Positions 41,751-49,219 of a stretch of DNA of 64,000 bases are shown here, piece after piece. The stretch is taken from the NCBI RefSeq assembly GCF_013141825.1, contig NZ_RZNH01000009.1:1-64000 (forward strand), in the 5' to 3' direction. The translations under genes and the position numbers were made by a program. This DNA comes from Marinifilum caeruleilacunae. Its GTDB lineage: Bacteria; Bacteroidota; Bacteroidia; Bacteroidales; Marinifilaceae. The notes beneath the pieces are model-generated. The model worked only from the letters and a program-made list of their open reading frames with translations, ran no database searches and was not told the origin of the DNA. Position 1 is the first letter of the stretch. Each line of letters begins with the position of its first letter.

Positions 41751-41913
41751 AATTGCCTGTATTCACAAGACACGAGCGATACACTCACGCCAGCAGCCGA
41801 CACAAACTCGGACTATCCAGAGGTATATGAGCCGTTTTCGATGGTTTATATACTTTGATAGGTGCTTTTGTTTTTAAAATATTTCAAAAAGAAAAGATAA
41901 GAAACTCGTACTA
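41751..41913. other. Intergenic, no feature recognised
   Basis: About 160 bp between REP copy 12 and the end of the serine hydrolase gene. No ORF, no cassette end, no clear terminator. Confidence 0.3.
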
Positions 41914-43155
41914 CTATTCATCCCAATGCAAACTAGCCCCTAACTGCAAGATCTTCCAGCCATATTGTTGTAGCGAAAGATCGTTACAGAACATTACTAA
42001 GCCAAGATCTTGACTTGGGTAAATTTGCATGATGGTAAAAAAGCCAGGACCACCTCCTGTATGCTCAAGTTTTAATTCATCTTTTTCCTTAAATACGTGC
42101 CAACCTATCCCTCTCCTGAAGAAGAACGAGCCCTCATCATTTGCATTTGCAACATGGCTGTCATTCGTCATGAGTTCAATAGATGCTTCTGAAAGGATGC
42201 GATTGCCATCAAGTATGCCTTTGTTCAAATATGCTCTCATAAAGCGCGATGCATCCAAAGTCGAGCCTATTAATGCCGATGGTGGTTCCTGGTTGGTGTA
42301 AACACGTTCCAACCATAAACTATTATTTGAGCTTTCACGAATGAATGAGCCCATCATTATTCGAAGCAAAGGAGCCATGAAAGAAAAAGACGGATGTGAT
42401 CCCGCAGCCTCGACAGTTTGCATATTATTTGTATAAACAAAGTCTGTTTGCGTCATCTCAAGCGGTTCAAGTATGTTTTTCCTAATGTAGTCCCTGTAGT
42501 TTTGTCCGCTTACTTTCTCGATAATAGCACCCAAAACCATATATCCAATATTTGTGTAAGCTGTGTTTTCTCCAGGCTCAAATTCTAATGTTGCATAATC
42601 TGGAAACAACTCTTCTATCAAGGCAGTCTGATCTAAAGCTGGATCTGTATCATGATGTATCCATTTCGCCAATTTCAAACCACTGGCATCAGGTATTCCC
42701 GAGCTATGATTAAGCAAATGAAGTATAGTTATGATATTGCTATTATCAGATGGATAGTTTACCTCAAAGAAGGGTAGATACTTTGAAACGGGATCCTCTA
42801 ACTGCAGTTTACCTTGCTCCTGAAGTTGAAGAATGGCCATAGCTGTTGGTATTTTGGTTATGGACCACCAATGATAAACAGTTTCTGGTGTGGCTTTTAT
42901 GTTTCGTGGCGCATCTGCCCAACCAAAACCTTTGCTGTAAACAATGCTGTCATGCTTTACAATAACAATTGAAAGTCCAGGTGGCGAACCTGAATTTACC
43001 AAGCCCTCAAGATAGCTATCCAGTTCGGTAACCATTTGAACAGATTCTGGTGGTTGTGGTAGTTTTGAATTGCCGACATAAGCCACTATAATGGCAGTTA
43101 AAACGAAAACAACCAGTATCACTTTTCTTCGTTTAGTTAATCTTAAGACTTTCAT
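41914..43155 (-). CDS. Beta-lactamase-family serine hydrolase
   Basis: 413 residues: an N-terminal signal anchor (VILVVFVLTAIIVAYVG) and a class C beta-lactamase/D-Ala-D-Ala peptidase fold. Active-site motifs: SITK near residue 92 (SxxK), YTN near 200 (YxN), HTGG near 375. Members are esterases, peptidases or penicillin-binding proteins; true beta-lactamase action cannot be inferred. The cassette start GTTAGCTGCA-A-TT fits the rule but no matching end is found, so one side has been lost. Confidence 0.9.
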   Translation of the reverse strand: MKVLRLTKRRKVILVVFVLTAIIVAYVGNSKLPQPPESVQMVTELDSYLEGLVNSGSPPGLSIVIVKHDSIVYSKGFGWADAPRNIKATPETVYHWWSITKIPTAMAILQLQEQGKLQLEDPVSKYLPFFEVNYPSDNSNIITILHLLNHSSGIPDASGLKLAKWIHHDTDPALDQTALIEELFPDYATLEFEPGENTAYTNIGYMVLGAIIEKVSGQNYRDYIRKNILEPLEMTQTDFVYTNNMQTVEAAGSHPSFSFMAPLLRIMMGSFIRESSNNSLWLERVYTNQEPPSALIGSTLDASRFMRAYLNKGILDGNRILSEASIELMTNDSHVANANDEGSFFFRRGIGWHVFKEKDELKLEHTGGGPGFFTIMQIYPSQDLGLVMFCNDLSLQQYGWKILQLGASLHWDE

Positions 43156-43183
43156 TTTATATTAGTTTCATTACTTAAATTGC

Positions 43184-43295
43184 AGCTAACTTGTATATAA
43201 ACACCACTAGTTACGTTTACATGACCAATATGGATGTGTAAGAGTAATAGCTATTCGTTTGCTTAAATTTACTAAAATGTTTTTTTATTTGTGGT
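43184..43295 (-). repeat. Cassette boundary: B repeat
   Basis: Box AGCTAAC (43184-43190), then B: TTGTATATAAACACCACTAG, hairpin TTACGTTTACATGACCA/TGGATGTGTAAGAGTAA, TTTGCTTAAATTTACTAAAA. Confidence 0.7.
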
Positions 43296-43339
43296 GGTAA
43301 CGGGAGCAGTTGTGCAGTCAAACTAAACCTCTCATTAAG

Positions 43340-43520
43340 GAGAATTAATGGCATCTTATCCACCTCTTTCGAGAGGCTGTACAATAAGTGTCCAATTTTT
43401 ATTATAATAAGTGTCCGACTTTTATTATAATAAGTGTTCGACTTTTATTATAATAAATTTTCAACTTTTATTATAATAAAATTTTGACTGGGATTGTAAG
43501 TGGTTTTTGTAAGGTGTTTG
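43340..43520. repeat. E repeat copy 3 (AT-rich tandem)
   Basis: Starts TTAATGGCATCTTATCCACC, then TTTCGAGAGGCTGTACAATA and five AT-rich units with GTGTCCGAC/GTGTTCGAC cores. Nearly identical to copy 2, including the flank. Confidence 0.72.
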
Positions 43521-43547
43521 GTGAGGCTTGTTATACAAGCTGTAGAA

Positions 43548-44357
43548 CTAGAAATAAAATGGCAACTTATTGTCGAAGTTTTCCATGATTTGAAACAATT
43601 GATTTCCTAAAATCTCTTTTTGATTTTCTTTTGATTGAGCTTCCAATTCTTGATAGTTTGGCGCATAGCCCGAATAAGCGAAATCGTACTTCCTGCTTTT
43701 CATCTGAAGGATGGATAAAGAGAGTCCAAGAATAAATATGGCCACAGTAAATTTCCTTGCATCAAAATCAACAAACTTTCGAATGAGACTTACACTCAGA
43801 TTGATGACAATCACGGCAAGCACAATCAGGAATATATCGTAATTGTTCCACCACCATATGTCTCCACTTCCCCCAATATACGACTGCGAAGGCCAGAATA
43901 GGTTAATTCCACCCCAGCTCGAAGCCGGTGTTGGCATGTCTTCTATTAAGTGTATTAAGAATCCTAAGAAGAATGCAATTAGCATGTAGCGCTTCTCTTT
44001 CAAATGCTGTAGGAATGGATTGCTTTTTTGTGCTTTGTTCATGGCAGCCAATAAGTAGCTCACATGGCCTAATATTGCGGTCAGTATTACACCGGCAAGT
44101 GCACTATGCATAAATGCGTGGTGAGAATACCAATACTTTGCCGAATAAATTTCTTTTCCACTGGCCGATAAATTAAAAAACCTGCCAATTGTAGTATCAA
44201 AACCGCTCCATAAACTGATTGCATCCAAATCGGGTATTGCACCTGCAAAGCCAGATATCAACACAATTTTCAACCTGCTTTTAAAGCCTGAATTGCTAAA
44301 ACTTGACACAACAGTTCCAACTGCAAGTCCTGATAAAGTATGTGTTAGGATATCCAT
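43548..44357 (-). CDS. YdjM-type membrane metal-dependent hydrolase
   Basis: 269 residues with the family start MDILTHTLSGLAVG, then GAIPDLDAI, HHAFMHSALAGVILTA and GFLIHLIEDMPTPASSWGGI. His and Asp residues in these motifs fit the YdjM/DUF457 family of LexA-binding, inner-membrane-associated putative hydrolases. About five TM segments. It lies 46 bp after the 44404 gene, and the two are presumably co-transcribed. No cassette end downstream: an E repeat sits there. Confidence 0.85.
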   Translation of the reverse strand: MDILTHTLSGLAVGTVVSSFSNSGFKSRLKIVLISGFAGAIPDLDAISLWSGFDTTIGRFFNLSASGKEIYSAKYWYSHHAFMHSALAGVILTAILGHVSYLLAAMNKAQKSNPFLQHLKEKRYMLIAFFLGFLIHLIEDMPTPASSWGGINLFWPSQSYIGGSGDIWWWNNYDIFLIVLAVIVINLSVSLIRKFVDFDARKFTVAIFILGLSLSILQMKSRKYDFAYSGYAPNYQELEAQSKENQKEILGNQLFQIMENFDNKLPFYF

Positions 44358-44403
44358 TCTATTCTCTTTGTGTTTGCTGTGTACTTGTTTTGATGCTTGG
44401 GTA

Positions 44404-44931
44404 TTATTGCTCTTGAATTTTAGTGTTGGAGACAGATTTAAAATAGTTTATAATAAAATTTGGTGTCGTCTTCATAATTATATGCCTAACTCTTCCATAT
44501 GCTTTTGACCTGGTAAATATTTCAAACAATAGCAATGCAATTGCTAAATACCCCAGGGTGGCTATAGCAAACAAAGGTGCAGGAACTCCTCTCGGGTAGT
44601 AGTACAAGCAATATACCTTAATGTCAAGAAATTCAAAAATACACCAATTCAATACATAAATAAGTATAACAGTCAAGCTAGTTTTTATTGCTCTGTTTCC
44701 CCAATTGGAATGCTGTGTGAATAGTCGTTCAATTACGTTTAGGCCAATTAGTATAATAATCAGTCCATAAGTAAAGATCTCTATCTGTAAAGGAATTTTA
44801 TTATTTGTGATTACTTCATTCCAGTTTTTACCAAAACCAAGGTATAGTTCCTGGTTATCAATAGTCATTGTTACAACAAACAAAATATTGAAAAAAAGGA
44901 TAGTTAATAGATATGGCCAAATGAGTCTCAA
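44404..44931 (-). CDS. Polytopic membrane protein, 175 aa
   Basis: Four or so hydrophobic segments (LLTILFFNILFVVTMTI, IFTYGLIIILIGLNVIE, TSLTVILIYVLNWCIFEF, PLFAIATLGYLAIALLLFEI) and a short basic tail. Family not recognised. Upstream gene of the pair with the YdjM-like hydrolase. The cassette start is a degenerate box (CGTGGTAGG). Confidence 0.65.
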   Translation of the reverse strand: MRLIWPYLLTILFFNILFVVTMTIDNQELYLGFGKNWNEVITNNKIPLQIEIFTYGLIIILIGLNVIERLFTQHSNWGNRAIKTSLTVILIYVLNWCIFEFLDIKVYCLYYYPRGVPAPLFAIATLGYLAIALLLFEIFTRSKAYGRVRHIIMKTTPNFIINYFKSVSNTKIQEQ

Positions 44932-44948
44932 ATCGGTTCTTTTTAGTT

Positions 44949-45098
44949 ACCTACCACGGTTTTGCTAAGTTTCTTGGACGAACTATAACTACAGTCTTAT
45001 CAAAACCGCCCAGCGTTTATTGTTTTTATTACATTATCTGTTTGCGACTGTCCCGATCCTTTCACTGCACCGCTCTTTAATTTTAGCTTCTGTTAGCT
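44949..45098 (-). repeat. attC-like site, A type, 150 bp
   Basis: The left box is decayed (CTACCACGG), the right box GTTAGCT intact. Arms GCTAAGTTTCTTGGACG and CTCTTTAATTTTAG. CCCGATCC remains in the right arm but its partner has mutated. Confidence 0.7.
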
Positions 45099-45123
45099 GC
45101 TGGCTGCAAAAGCATTAATTACT

Positions 45124-45687
45124 TTAAATTAAAAGAAACGTCATGATTCCTAGCAAAAGAAAAGGACTAATATTAATAATCCCTTTTACGAATCCAAATT
45201 CCTGAAATTTCATAACTCCTTGAAGCATAATCTTCAACGTCCACACCCATAAGACTAAATAGAATGAACTAAGAATCCAATATGAAATACTTCCAGTCAC
45301 CAGAATATTCCCTGTAAAACCAAAGTATAAAATAACTGGTAGCTTTAAAAGAATAGGTATAGCAGAATAAGCTGCAACAACTCGCATATCAATTATTTTA
45401 CTTTTACCCTTTATTAGTTTTCCAATAGCATACAAAATATAAGTAGTAAGGTATCTACCAATCACTAAACTAAAACCTGCCGAAACTAATATAAATCCGA
45501 GAGCTACAATAATAATTGGATATTCTTTAAAATATTGATGATCCTTAAAAAACAAGTCTATTCCAGAAACCATTCCCACTAGCATAAAAAGTAGATTAGC
45601 ATTAGCTTCTAAATTATCTTCAAACTGATCATCTAGATCATCAAATGTGGTTGAGGTTTTAAAAAGAATGTTTAAGAATGTACGCAT
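45124..45687 (-). CDS. YIP1-family-like membrane protein, 187 aa
   Basis: Five or six TM helices; FDDLDDQFEDNLEANANLLF at the start, then LVSAGFSLVIGRYLTTYILY and VAAYSAIPILLKLPVILYF are typical of bacterial YIP1-family proteins (unknown function). It is the first (most 5') clear cassette of the array: ends GTTAGCTGC-AA-GC and GTTAGCTGC-TG-GC. Upstream are B and REP repeats and then ordinary chromosome. Confidence 0.72.
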   Translation of the reverse strand: MRTFLNILFKTSTTFDDLDDQFEDNLEANANLLFMLVGMVSGIDLFFKDHQYFKEYPIIIVALGFILVSAGFSLVIGRYLTTYILYAIGKLIKGKSKIIDMRVVAAYSAIPILLKLPVILYFGFTGNILVTGSISYWILSSFYLVLWVWTLKIMLQGVMKFQEFGFVKGIINISPFLLLGIMTFLLI

Positions 45688-45713
45688 GTTATTGTTTTAG
45701 TATCCTTGCTTGC

Positions 45714-45815
45714 AGCTAACTTGTTTATAAACGAAAATAGTTACGAATACATGGCCACTATAAACGTAATAGCTATAAGTTTGCTTAAATTTAGTAAAAT
45801 GTTTTTTATTGTTGG
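45714..45815 (-). repeat. Cassette boundary: B repeat, right-hand edge of the clear array
   Basis: Box AGCTAAC (45714-45720) followed by a shortened B (TTGTTTATAAACGAAAATAG, then TTTGCTTAAATTTAGTAAAA). Confidence 0.66.
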
Positions 45816-45821
45816 GTGGTT

Positions 45822-45856
45822 TTAGCACAGGAGGGATCTGGTGCGGTAGCGGGGAG
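45822..45856. repeat. REP hairpin copy 13
   Basis: GGTTTTAGCACAGGAGGGAT then CTGGTGCGGTAGCGG. Diverged. Confidence 0.6.
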
Positions 45857-45861
45857 GTTGG

Positions 45862-45897
45862 TCTCACCACACGAAAGGATTCGTGCGGCAGCGGGGG
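45862..45897. repeat. REP hairpin copy 14
   Basis: TCACCACACGAAAGGATTCG then TGCGGCAGCGGGGG. Consensus-like. Confidence 0.82.
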
Positions 45898-45979
45898 AAA
45901 AGCTCAAAAAGAGTATCGTTTGATTTCTTTTCTAATCTTGCTCTCCAATTTATCATTTTGTTTTATTTATAGTAATCCC

Positions 45980-46035
45980 AAATTGTATATAAATGCAATA
46001 GTTATTCCTTTGTTTAAAATTAGTAAAATGATATC
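45980..46035 (-). repeat. Truncated B repeat
   Basis: AATTGTATATAAATGCAATA then GTTTAAAATTAGTAAAATG; the central hairpin is missing and there is no cassette box. Confidence 0.5.
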
Positions 46036-46044
46036 TAATTGATA

Positions 46045-46073
46045 ATACAACACGAGAGGACTAGCGCGCTAGC
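46045..46073. repeat. REP-like hairpin copy 15
   Basis: ATACAACACGAGAGGACTAG then CGCGCTAGC. Part of the loop has changed. Confidence 0.5.
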
Positions 46074-46084
46074 ATGGTTTTTTA

Positions 46085-47014
46085 TCATTCTATAAACCCT
46101 ACAATTGATCCAATTAACTCTTTTTTTAAAGGCAAATCTGGCATAGCATAAGTCTGTATGTTTTTTTGTCTATCCGCTTCCGATTCTTTCAGTACGTGAT
46201 TCATCCCTTCAATGATTAGTTTCTGAGATTTTTCATTTGCCATTGCCAATTGATCTGCATTAGAAACACTTACTTGTATATCTGTCGTTCCCTGAATAAT
46301 CAATATCGGTTTATCTAGTTTTGCGATTTCTTTCTGTGGGTTGTACCTGAACCACGAAATCATATAGGGCTGAACACTTGGACGAAAAAGAGAATATAAC
46401 ATTAATGGCACATCTTCCACTGTTTCTCCGCTTTCAAGTTTTTCAATAATCGGCAAAGAGTGATCCAAGACTACAGGAGGTTGAGCCTTCAATTGTTCGC
46501 GAATGATATCGCCTGCTGGAATTCCAACCCCTGCTAAAGAAATAAACTTCTCCACTTCGCTTTTCTGTGATGCAATCATTCCGATTAAGGAACCTTCACT
46601 ATGGCCCAGTACAATAATTTCAGAAAACCTTTCATCTTTGTTTAATAGGTCAATCCAATCTTCAACATCTTTCACGTAATGTTCAAACCTTAAATCGATT
46701 TCTTGTAATCCAGAGTTTGTGCTCTCTCCAATTCCTCTTTTATCATACCTTAGCGATGCGATACCATTTTTTTGCAATCCCTCGGCTAACATTTTTAGTG
46801 AATTGTTAGTCATCATTGGATTGTTCCCATTTCTATCCGTAGGTCCCGAACCTGCAATTATCAATACAACTGCAGTCTTTTCAGCAGTCGAAGGAATTAG
46901 TAAAGTGCCTTTGATATTTCCAGTTTCCGTTTCAAGAACAATCTCATGCTCTAATTGAGCAAATAGATTTAATGCCAAAGTTAACAAGGCCAAAAGAGCA
47001 ATCCTTCTTTTCAT
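46085..47014 (-). CDS. Secreted alpha/beta hydrolase (esterase)
   Basis: 309 residues with a signal peptide ending at LFAQL. An alpha/beta hydrolase with the oxyanion-associated IIAGSGPTDRNGNN, nucleophile elbow GHSEG near residue 138, acid near D235 and GMNHVL as the His near 265. Related to the YqiA/serine esterase group. Its upstream flank has the cassette-like box ATACAAC (start GTTGTATGGC-A-TT) and a B repeat, so it may be a former cassette, but no matching end is seen. Confidence 0.88.
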   Translation of the reverse strand: MKRRIALLALLTLALNLFAQLEHEIVLETETGNIKGTLLIPSTAEKTAVVLIIAGSGPTDRNGNNPMMTNNSLKMLAEGLQKNGIASLRYDKRGIGESTNSGLQEIDLRFEHYVKDVEDWIDLLNKDERFSEIIVLGHSEGSLIGMIASQKSEVEKFISLAGVGIPAGDIIREQLKAQPPVVLDHSLPIIEKLESGETVEDVPLMLYSLFRPSVQPYMISWFRYNPQKEIAKLDKPILIIQGTTDIQVSVSNADQLAMANEKSQKLIIEGMNHVLKESEADRQKNIQTYAMPDLPLKKELIGSIVGFIE

Positions 47015-47052
47015 AGTTTCCCAAATTTAGTGTTTGTGCGCTTCCTAATGCC

Positions 47053-47160
47053 ATACAACGTGTAGAAACGCAACTAATTAGGTTTACATGTCGAATATAG
47101 AGGTAAACCTACTAGCAATTCATTTGCTTAAATTTAGTAAAATGTTTTTTATTTGGATAT
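47053..47160 (-). repeat. Outlying cassette box with B repeat
   Basis: Box ATACAAC (47053-47059), then GTGTAGAAACGCAACTAATT and the B hairpin, ending at AAATGTTTTTTATTTGG. Confidence 0.6.
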
Positions 47161-47195
47161 TCTTAATAACTCATTATTAACCATGCTGACCTCAA

Positions 47196-47700
47196 AAGTT
47201 ACTGTCCGGCTAGAGGAGAAGAACAAGAAGCTATCAGCAGTCAGCTGCAAGTCTGAAGTTTCAAGTTCCTGGCAGCTACAATTGTTAATTGATCATTGCT
47301 CATTATTCATTGTGCTGTCCTAAAAAGTCGCTGTCCGGCATTCTGATAATTGTGATTTTATTCGAAGAGAGGCTTTAGTAAGACTGGGAAGCTGAGAACT
47401 TGTTAGAAGATCACCCAGCCGCACTTAAGCATTTCAAGAATCAAATTGCAATTCTCAGTTTGCCTTGGGTTTTTTGCTTACTTTTTGGGCTTAAGCCAAA
47501 AAGTACGAGCCCCTCCGGCTAGAGGAGAAGAACATTAAGCTATAATTAATCAGCCACAAGCTACAAATCACATGTTTCTGCTAACTTCTATTATTAATTA
47601 CTAATTGTTCATTGTTAATTACTCATTACTCATTACTCATTACTCATTGTCATTGGGTTTAAGTCAAAAAGTAAGAGCCATTCCGGCTAGAGGAGAAGCA
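47196..47700. repeat. F repeat copy 1
   Basis: Its core 47304-47640 is almost identical to 50364-50700. It includes TGCTGTCCTAAAAAGTCGCT, CCGGCATTCTGATAATTGTG, a long stretch to CTTTTTGGGCTTAAGCCAAA, and the CCGGCTAGAGG palindrome. Low-complexity ACTCATTACTCATTACTCAT follows. No ORF. Confidence 0.8.
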
Positions 47701-47746
47701 AGATCCGTTATCAGCTAATAGCTTTCAGTCACAAGTCACAGACTTG

Positions 47747-47772
47747 CGGCAGCTGGTGCGGTAGCGGGAGAA
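47747..47772. repeat. REP tail fragment
   Basis: GCGGCAGCTGGTGCGGTAGC then GGGAG. Only one arm and the G-rich tail remain. Confidence 0.4.
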
Positions 47773-47774
47773 AT

Positions 47775-48287
47775 TTACAAACATGAGAACATTTCAATTG
47801 ATTCTTTTATTTGCTTAAGATATATTTCGGCACGTTCGGCTGCAAAATGATCAATAAAGTAAGCCATTAAACCCATAGTCATCATGGCAAGGCTAATGGC
47901 TTTCCAATTGGGAGAACCTAATAAAAAGAAAAGTATCGCTCCTCCAATGCTTAGAGTTATCGCCATTGGATATGTATATTTAAAGATCTGGTCGAAGCGT
48001 TCTACACGAAGCTTTTCGTCTTGCATAAATTTCTGTGGATTTTCTTGCCATGCTTGCTGATATGCTTCAATTCTATTGTTGTTACTTATGGCTCCTGAAA
48101 TACCAAAGAACAATGGTATAATTCCAACAATAAGTAATGGAATTATTAATGCTTTTCCGTTTGGGGTGTTTCCAAATTTCCAAAATGCAAGACTACAAAT
48201 TACGATTAGTAAACCAAAAATTGCAGTGATGATGGCTTCAGTAGTTTCACCTTTTGCCCAATTTATACTATGTTGCACAAATTCCAT
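47775..48287 (-). CDS. Membrane protein, 170 aa
   Basis: Three or four TM segments (AIITAIFGLLIVICSLAFW, ALIIPLLIVGIIPLFFGIS, AITLSIGGAILFFLLGSP, AISLAMMTMGLMAYFIDHF) and a C-terminal helix that stays charged (ERAEIYLKQIKESIEMF). It lies 5 bp after the AraC gene and is surely in the same operon. A role linked to the regulator or SDR is likely but undefined. Confidence 0.72.
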   Translation of the reverse strand: MEFVQHSINWAKGETTEAIITAIFGLLIVICSLAFWKFGNTPNGKALIIPLLIVGIIPLFFGISGAISNNNRIEAYQQAWQENPQKFMQDEKLRVERFDQIFKYTYPMAITLSIGGAILFFLLGSPNWKAISLAMMTMGLMAYFIDHFAAERAEIYLKQIKESIEMFSCL

Positions 48288-48292
48288 AATAA

Positions 48293-49210
48293 TTAGTTTA
48301 ATCTGCGATATTCTAAAGGTGTTTTACCAACCTTGTTTTTAAATAACCTGCTGAAATATTGAGAATATTCAAAGCCGAGTTCAAAAGCAATCTCTGAGAT
48401 ACTGTTATTTGAGTTTAGCAATTTGTTTTTTGCCAATTCGATAACATGATAGTGTATGTGTTCAAGAATGCTCTTGTCAGTTCCTTTTCTTATTAAGTCA
48501 CTTAGGTAATTAGGCGAGAAATTAAGTTTATTGGCGAAGTATTGAACTGTTGGAATTCCCAATTCTTTTTGAAACTCTTTTTCAAAATAATCTTCTAACA
48601 TATTTGAGAATTGCGCAATTGTATTTTTATTAAATCGCTTGCGCGTAATAAATTGACGGTTATAAAACCGTTTAGAATAATTAAGCAACAGTTCAATATT
48701 GCTGACAATAAGCTCCTCACTAAAATCATCGAGGTTGGAATCAAGCTCTATTTCAATTTTGTGAATTATGGATTCAACTATTTGTTTTTCTTTTTCTGAT
48801 ATATGTAAGGCTTCATTAGATTGGTAGTTGAAAAAACCATATTCCTTTATCGTTTTTCCAAGAGGAAAAGTGCGGATTAAATCAGCATGGAAGAAAAGCG
48901 ACCAGCCAGATGTTATATGATCATCATTGTTGGTATCATATTCAACAACTTGTCCTGGTTCCAAATACACCATTGAACCTTCCTGGTAATCGTAAGTTTC
49001 ACGCCCATATTTCAGAAAGCCATTTTTATCGCTTTTAAATGAAATTTGATAAAAATCGCAAACCACCTTAACCTGCGGAACAGACTTTGTAAATGGAGAT
49101 TTAGAAAAATCGACAACAGCAATTAAGGGATGTTTAGGAGAAGGCATCTCCATAATCTTAAACACTTCGGTTAAGGTGTTTATATGTAAAAACTCAGTCA
49201 TAAATTGCAA
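48293..49210 (-). CDS. AraC-family transcriptional regulator
   Basis: 305 residues. The N-terminal cupin-like sensing domain includes YQEGSMVYLEPGQVVEYDTN. The C-terminal 100 residues are a two-helix-turn-helix DNA-binding module (FANKLNFSPNYLSDLIRKGT and ISEIAFELGFEYSQYFSRLF, ending KVGKTPLEYR). The middle gene of a three-gene operon with an SDR and a membrane protein; it likely regulates that operon. The start may be the internal MTEFLHIN. Confidence 0.92.
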   Translation of the reverse strand: MQFMTEFLHINTLTEVFKIMEMPSPKHPLIAVVDFSKSPFTKSVPQVKVVCDFYQISFKSDKNGFLKYGRETYDYQEGSMVYLEPGQVVEYDTNNDDHITSGWSLFFHADLIRTFPLGKTIKEYGFFNYQSNEALHISEKEKQIVESIIHKIEIELDSNLDDFSEELIVSNIELLLNYSKRFYNRQFITRKRFNKNTIAQFSNMLEDYFEKEFQKELGIPTVQYFANKLNFSPNYLSDLIRKGTDKSILEHIHYHVIELAKNKLLNSNNSISEIAFELGFEYSQYFSRLFKNKVGKTPLEYRRLN

Positions 49211-49219
49211 TTTACAAAA

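Noticed and set aside
41914-43155. Calling the serine hydrolase a beta-lactamase resistance cassette
   Set aside because: The SxxK/YxN/HxG motifs mark the whole class C-like fold; the long N-terminal anchor and HTGG do not indicate true resistance.
1-45720. Integrative conjugative element or prophage as the explanation of the array
   Set aside because: No relaxase, tra, integrase, capsid or tail gene is visible, and the genes are separate units with private ends rather than one module.
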